Source: Algoriphagus yeomjeoni (GTDB lineage Bacteria > Bacteroidota > Bacteroidia > Cytophagales > Cyclobacteriaceae). Taken from it: a DNA stretch of 64,000 nucleotides. Shown here piece by piece: positions 60,747 through 64,000 of the stretch. The number at the start of each line of letters is the position of its first letter. The first letter of the stretch is position 1. The notes under the pieces are model-generated. The model did no database searches and was not told where the DNA came from. It saw only the letters and a list, made by a program, of their open reading frames with translations. Made by a program: the position numbers and the translations under genes. The stretch lies in contig NZ_QLLK01000011.1 in the NCBI RefSeq assembly GCF_003259505.1, positions 1 through 64,000 of the forward strand, read 5' to 3'.

Positions 60747-61718
60747 ATGAAACATTTTTTCACGCTCACCCTGCTGCTGATCTCTACAGTTGCTTTTTCC
60801 CAAACTGAAGATCAATGGACCACTGTAGAAATGGTCAATTATCCTCTTCCAAGGCATGAAAACTCCTTTGTGGAAAACAATGGTAAGTTTTATCTCCTTG
60901 GTGGGCGAGGCATCAAACCAATTGAAGAATACGATCCAAAGACAAATAGGTGGAAGACACTGGCTATGGCTCCCATCGAATTTCACCACTTTCAAGCCAT
61001 ATCATTCAAAAATGAAATTTATGTAATCGGCGCGCTGACTGGTGGATATCCACATGAGACTCCGTTGACACATTTCTTGATTTTCAACCCAAAAACCAAT
61101 ACCTGGCGGGAAGGTGCAGAAATCCCAGAAGATAGAAGAAGAGGTTCAGTGGGAGTAACAGTCCGTGGAGACAAAATCTATTTAGTCTGCGGAATCGTCG
61201 ATGGACACTATGCCGATTTTGTTCCCTGGTTTGATGAGTATGACACGAAAACAGGTAAATGGACAGTTCTTCCAGATGCACCACGGCCTAGAGATCACTT
61301 CGGTGCTGTGCTGGTAGAGGATAAAATTTATGCTGCCGGGGGAAGAACTTCCCATGCTGAGATAGGAAAGGTGTTGGACTTGGTGATTCCTGAAGTTGAT
61401 TTCTTTGATTTTAAAACCAATTCCTGGGGTACAGTAGAAGCTGGACTTCCCACCCCAAGAGGGGGAACTTCTTCCATTGCGAAAGGGAAATGTTTACTAG
61501 TCATGAATGGCGAAAGTACAGTTCAGGAGCCATCTCATGCTGAAGTGGAAATTCTCAATACGCATACTGGCGAATGGTCAAAACTTCCAGATTTAAACCA
61601 AGGAAGACACGGTACTGGAGTGATTTACCACAAAGGGAAGCTTTATGTAGCTGCAGGTAGCGCAAAACGCGGTGGCGGACCAGAATTAAATACCATGGAA
61701 GTCATGGAATGGAAGTAA
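60747..61718 (+). CDS. Secreted kelch-repeat beta-propeller protein
   Basis: A 323-residue protein with a signal peptide (about 1-19, TVAFSQ). It has about six kelch blades with GG doublets and Tyr/Trp spacing: KFYLLGGRGI, EIYVIGALTGG, KIYLVCGIVDG, KIYAAGGRTSH, KCLLVMNGEST, KLYVAAGSAKRGGG. Kelch proteins of this type may bind sugars or scaffold other proteins; no enzyme motif is visible. The ATG at 60747 begins a proper signal peptide; the ATG at 60708 overlaps the toxin-gene region. Confidence 0.9.
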   Translation: MKHFFTLTLLLISTVAFSQTEDQWTTVEMVNYPLPRHENSFVENNGKFYLLGGRGIKPIEEYDPKTNRWKTLAMAPIEFHHFQAISFKNEIYVIGALTGGYPHETPLTHFLIFNPKTNTWREGAEIPEDRRRGSVGVTVRGDKIYLVCGIVDGHYADFVPWFDEYDTKTGKWTVLPDAPRPRDHFGAVLVEDKIYAAGGRTSHAEIGKVLDLVIPEVDFFDFKTNSWGTVEAGLPTPRGGTSSIAKGKCLLVMNGESTVQEPSHAEVEILNTHTGEWSKLPDLNQGRHGTGVIYHKGKLYVAAGSAKRGGGPELNTMEVMEWK

Positions 61719-61873
61719 GTATCAGTGATTTTGGCTGATTTTAAATTCGGGAATTGAACATTGATCATAGAATATGGGGGCTCTCTGTTTCCTTAATTTC
61801 CCTTAATTGAAATACTTTTTTATAAAACTGGCTTTCATTTTGAATACTTAAAGTAGAAACTAACCAAACACAC

Positions 61874-62575
61874 ATGAAGAATTACATAACTCTACTACTT
61901 GCCTTTTTTATGGTGGCCCCACTTTTTGCTCAGGACAACATGACTGTGCCTTTGATTGAAGTGGAAGGATTTAGCGAAAAAAAGATTGCACCTGACGAAG
62001 CGACTTTCCAGATTAATTTGGAAGAAAAAGCAATGAAAGTTACAGATGCAGTAGCTGTAATAAATAAGAAAACACAATTACTCGCTGACGCCTTGAAAAA
62101 AGCAAAAATCAAGGACTATAAATTAATTGCAGACAATTATTCGGTCGATGTCAATCGTGTATACAGAGGAGGAACACAGCGAGATTCCGGCTATGTAGCG
62201 CGCCAATCATTACGAGTGGTGACAAACAGTAAAAATGAAGACCTTCAGAAGATAGTAGAATCCATTCAAGGTTCAGGCGATATGAGTTTTAATCTGAATT
62301 TCCGGATTTCTGAGGCCACTCAAAAGTCTCTAGAAGATGAACTGCTTACTGCAGCTTTAAGAAATGCTGAAAGCAGAGCTCAACTGATCGCTCAGACTTT
62401 GGGCATCAAATCTATCCGAGTGCACCGCGTCACTTTGGAATCACAACCTGTGGCTTTTGCATATGCGAAAATGGAAATGATGCGGACCAGTGCAGATGCA
62501 GCTTCAGCTCCTCCATTGCTAAATCCTGATGAGCAAAGTCTGCAAAAACGCGTATATGTGAAATATACTTACTAA
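61874..62575 (+). CDS. SIMPL-domain (DUF541) secreted protein
   Basis: A 233-residue protein with a signal peptide (to about residue 19, APLFAQD). The SIMPL pattern is EVEGFSEKKIAPDEATFQINLEEKAMKVTDAVAVINKKTQLLADALKKAKI, DSGYVARQSLRVVTN, ESRAQLIAQTLGIK and the C-terminal VYVKYTY. Family members such as BP26/OMP28 form periplasmic oligomers of unclear role. A GAAA-loop terminator follows at once. Confidence 0.92.
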   Translation: MKNYITLLLAFFMVAPLFAQDNMTVPLIEVEGFSEKKIAPDEATFQINLEEKAMKVTDAVAVINKKTQLLADALKKAKIKDYKLIADNYSVDVNRVYRGGTQRDSGYVARQSLRVVTNSKNEDLQKIVESIQGSGDMSFNLNFRISEATQKSLEDELLTAALRNAESRAQLIAQTLGIKSIRVHRVTLESQPVAFAYAKMEMMRTSADAASAPPLLNPDEQSLQKRVYVKYTY

Positions 62576-62579
62576 ATTG

Positions 62580-62601
62580 AAATCCGCGAAAGCGGATTTT
62601 T
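62580..62601 (+). terminator. Short intrinsic terminator after the SIMPL gene
   Basis: AAATCCGC-type stem (AATCCGC 62581-62587 with GCGGATT 62592-62598) closing a GAAA tetraloop, followed by four T residues. Confidence 0.75.
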
Positions 62602-62651
62602 ACGTTACTTTTTGAGTCTTCGTGCTCTTCCAACTTTAAAATTTTTATTTG

Positions 62652-63233
62652 ATGAATCTTTCAGAAATTGTTAATAGACCTAGAGCGCATGCAACTATAG
62701 AAGCGAAATCTCAGGAAATAGGCTTTGATATGCCTTCCGATATCTATATAGGCACTCTACTAAAATCACTAGTTGCAAGCAAACCTTGTGGTAATTTCCT
62801 CGAACTTGGAACAGGAATTGGACTATCTCTCTCTTGGATGACTGATGGTATGGACGATTGTGGAAACATCATTTCTATTGACACTGACCCACAACTCACA
62901 GAAATAGTCAGTAATTTTTTTATGCTTGACCCAAGGGTCAATATCCTTTGTCAAGACGGAGCTGAATGGATTAAAAACTATTCAGGTGATAAATTTGATT
63001 TGATTTTTGCAGATGCTTGGCCTGGAAAATACAGCGAGTTAGATGAGGTGCTGGATTTGGTCAAAATAGGTGGCATCTATGTGATTGATGATATGAACGA
63101 GCAACCAAATTGGCCTGAGGGACATGCACAGAAAGTGCAAAATCTAGTTTCAACGTTGGAAAAACGAGAAGACTTTTGCATGACCAAAATGGATTGGTCA
63201 ACAGGAATAATTTTGATGACCAAATTGAAGTAA
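62652..63233 (+). CDS. O-methyltransferase-like class I SAM methyltransferase
   Basis: A 193-residue methyltransferase. The SAM-binding motif I is NFLELGTGIGLSLSWM, motif II DDCGNIISIDTDPQL, and the post-motif FDLIFADAWPGKYSELDEVLDLVKIGGIYVIDDM matches the O-methyltransferase_3/class I small enzymes. The substrate is unknown. A TTG at 62649 precedes the ATG; ATG is used. Confidence 0.88.
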   Translation: MNLSEIVNRPRAHATIEAKSQEIGFDMPSDIYIGTLLKSLVASKPCGNFLELGTGIGLSLSWMTDGMDDCGNIISIDTDPQLTEIVSNFFMLDPRVNILCQDGAEWIKNYSGDKFDLIFADAWPGKYSELDEVLDLVKIGGIYVIDDMNEQPNWPEGHAQKVQNLVSTLEKREDFCMTKMDWSTGIILMTKLK

Positions 63234-63297
63234 CTCAAAAAAACTCAAGTCCAGGTTAATTCTAACAACTTAAGCTTAAAACCCTCTTCAACAAGGT

Positions 63298-63864
63298 TTA
63301 TAACGCGATTAAGTATATAAAAAAAGTAACTACTCCTACAGCCAACCCAATGATAAAAACTGTATAGGCATGGGCCAAAAGCTTATATTTTCTATTTAAA
63401 ACCTTGCCTTGATAATATAAGGAAATGGCCATTTGCTCTTGAACTTGTTTTTTGGAAGGCAAGATTTGATCAATTTCAGTGAGATATTCTTCAAGCGTAA
63501 AATGGGAGCTAACTCCAAAAAACATCACACTTGACTTAGTCTCCTCCTCATGATTCTTTCTCCTCCCTAGAAATTTAGGACGGGCGGCCTGCACAGCCAA
63601 AATAGTAGACACTAGGCAAGTCGTGATTAAAACCATGATTGGAATCAAGGTCGTTGTCTTTTGATAATCAAACTGTTGGGAAATAGTTCCGTAGCCAATA
63701 ATAGCAACTAAAGAGGAAATCACCAGCGCATTGATGCTGATCACAATATTAGCTTTGTTGTCAGCAATCTGCAGTAGATTACAATTATTCATAAAAGTCA
63801 CTCTAAAAAAAGTCTGAGTTGCTCTTTCTGTTTTATCTTTCTTTGGTTCCAAAAATTCTTCCAT
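63298..63864 (-). CDS. Stand-alone Pycsar-effector-like (DUF5706) membrane protein
   Basis: A 188-residue protein with three hydrophobic segments (about 40-60, 72-92, 163-187). The hallmark sequence LLQIADNKANIVISIN, with the invariant ADNKA, matches the DUF5706/PycTM effector domain that in Pycsar anti-phage systems damages the membrane when cyclic pyrimidine nucleotides appear. Here it has no fused HD domain and no cyclase gene is in the 136 bases that remain upstream. It could be the last gene of a system beginning beyond the window edge, or a housekeeping homologue. Confidence 0.8.
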   Translation of the reverse strand: MEEFLEPKKDKTERATQTFFRVTFMNNCNLLQIADNKANIVISINALVISSLVAIIGYGTISQQFDYQKTTTLIPIMVLITTCLVSTILAVQAARPKFLGRRKNHEEETKSSVMFFGVSSHFTLEEYLTEIDQILPSKKQVQEQMAISLYYQGKVLNRKYKLLAHAYTVFIIGLAVGVVTFFIYLIAL

Positions 63865-64000
63865 TTCTTTAAAGTTGTTCGAACTGAATTTACAAATTAA
63901 TTTACCGAGAGGCGGTGAGTCTCAGAGAGAGTTTAAATTAGACATTTCCTCTCAAAATCATATCAAAGAGGAAATCATTGATTGCCTTTCTGACATACTA

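Noticed and set aside
63943..63997. Short minus-strand open stretch ending at 63943 (YVRKAINDF)
   Set aside because: It is closed by a stop codon at the very edge of the window and has no start; there is not enough to call a partial gene.
1..64000. tRNA, rRNA or CRISPR array
   Set aside because: No cloverleaf-like T-loop sequence, ribosomal RNA or regularly spaced repeat was seen on either strand.

Overview
The window looks like a chromosomal segment from a member of the Bacteroidota, most likely the order Cytophagales (an Algoriphagus/Cyclobacteriaceae-like organism). Support comes from promoters of the TTTG-N17..20-TAnnTTTG type (clearest at 5227-5258 and 53091-53121), the lack of strong Shine-Dalgarno sequences, and family content typical of the phylum: a DAHP synthase-chorismate mutase fusion, DUF3108, DUF4197, a Bacteroidota-type LptD, secreted sulfatases and a Pycsar-effector-like membrane protein. 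The taxonomic call is inference; no rRNA or tRNA gene was seen.

Layout. 1-422: edge of an IS element with a frameshifted transposase start, then the recA terminator. 423-5133: recA, a DUF3108 protein, a PhoB/PhoR-like two-component pair and an RluD-family pseudouridine synthase. 5227-7988: ribosomal operon rplM-rpsI-rpsB, then tsf behind its own terminator. 8466-14185: secreted M1 peptidase, thiL, methylmalonyl-CoA epimerase, an A-type Fe-S carrier, gcvT and comB. 14246-32655: accessory stretch with two sulfatases, a two-domain polysaccharide lyase-like protein, a VanZ-RDD membrane protein, an M81 lipoprotein, an NTR-MORN protein, a VapBC module, a zinc-ribbon/alpha-CTD mini-protein, an ABC ATPase with complementary degenerate halves, a five-gene dtd operon and a second A-type protein lacking the C-terminal cysteines. 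33524-34186: a REP-associated Y1 transposase between palindromes. 34309-45607: divIVA-folB-chaN-DUF4268 operon, WD40 protein, phosphopantetheinyl transferase, redoxin, SirB1-like protein, acyl-CoA carboxylase beta, amidase and lptD. 45681-52657: arginine deiminase, DUF4197, M48 protease, lysS and proline dehydrogenase. 53091-59970: a complete Phe/Tyr pathway cluster (DAHP synthase/chorismate mutase, aroB, aroA, prephenate dehydratase, aminotransferase, prephenate dehydrogenase). 60162-64000: toxin-antitoxin pair, kelch protein, SIMPL protein, O-methyltransferase and the Pycsar-effector-like protein.

The most striking signal lies in front of the aromatic cluster. A consensus promoter is followed directly by a 29-codon ORF whose residues 8-16 read YFSFFYFYF. 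Downstream is a strong intrinsic terminator with a GCAA loop, and a segment at the end of the ORF is perfectly complementary to the terminator's 5' arm. This has the architecture of a translation-coupled Phe/Tyr attenuator and it precedes the genes that make Phe and Tyr. The leader ORF appears to begin at or within a few bases of the predicted transcription start, so it may be translated without a leader.

Coordinates and motifs come from reading the sequence; family names come from recognised motifs, not from database searches.
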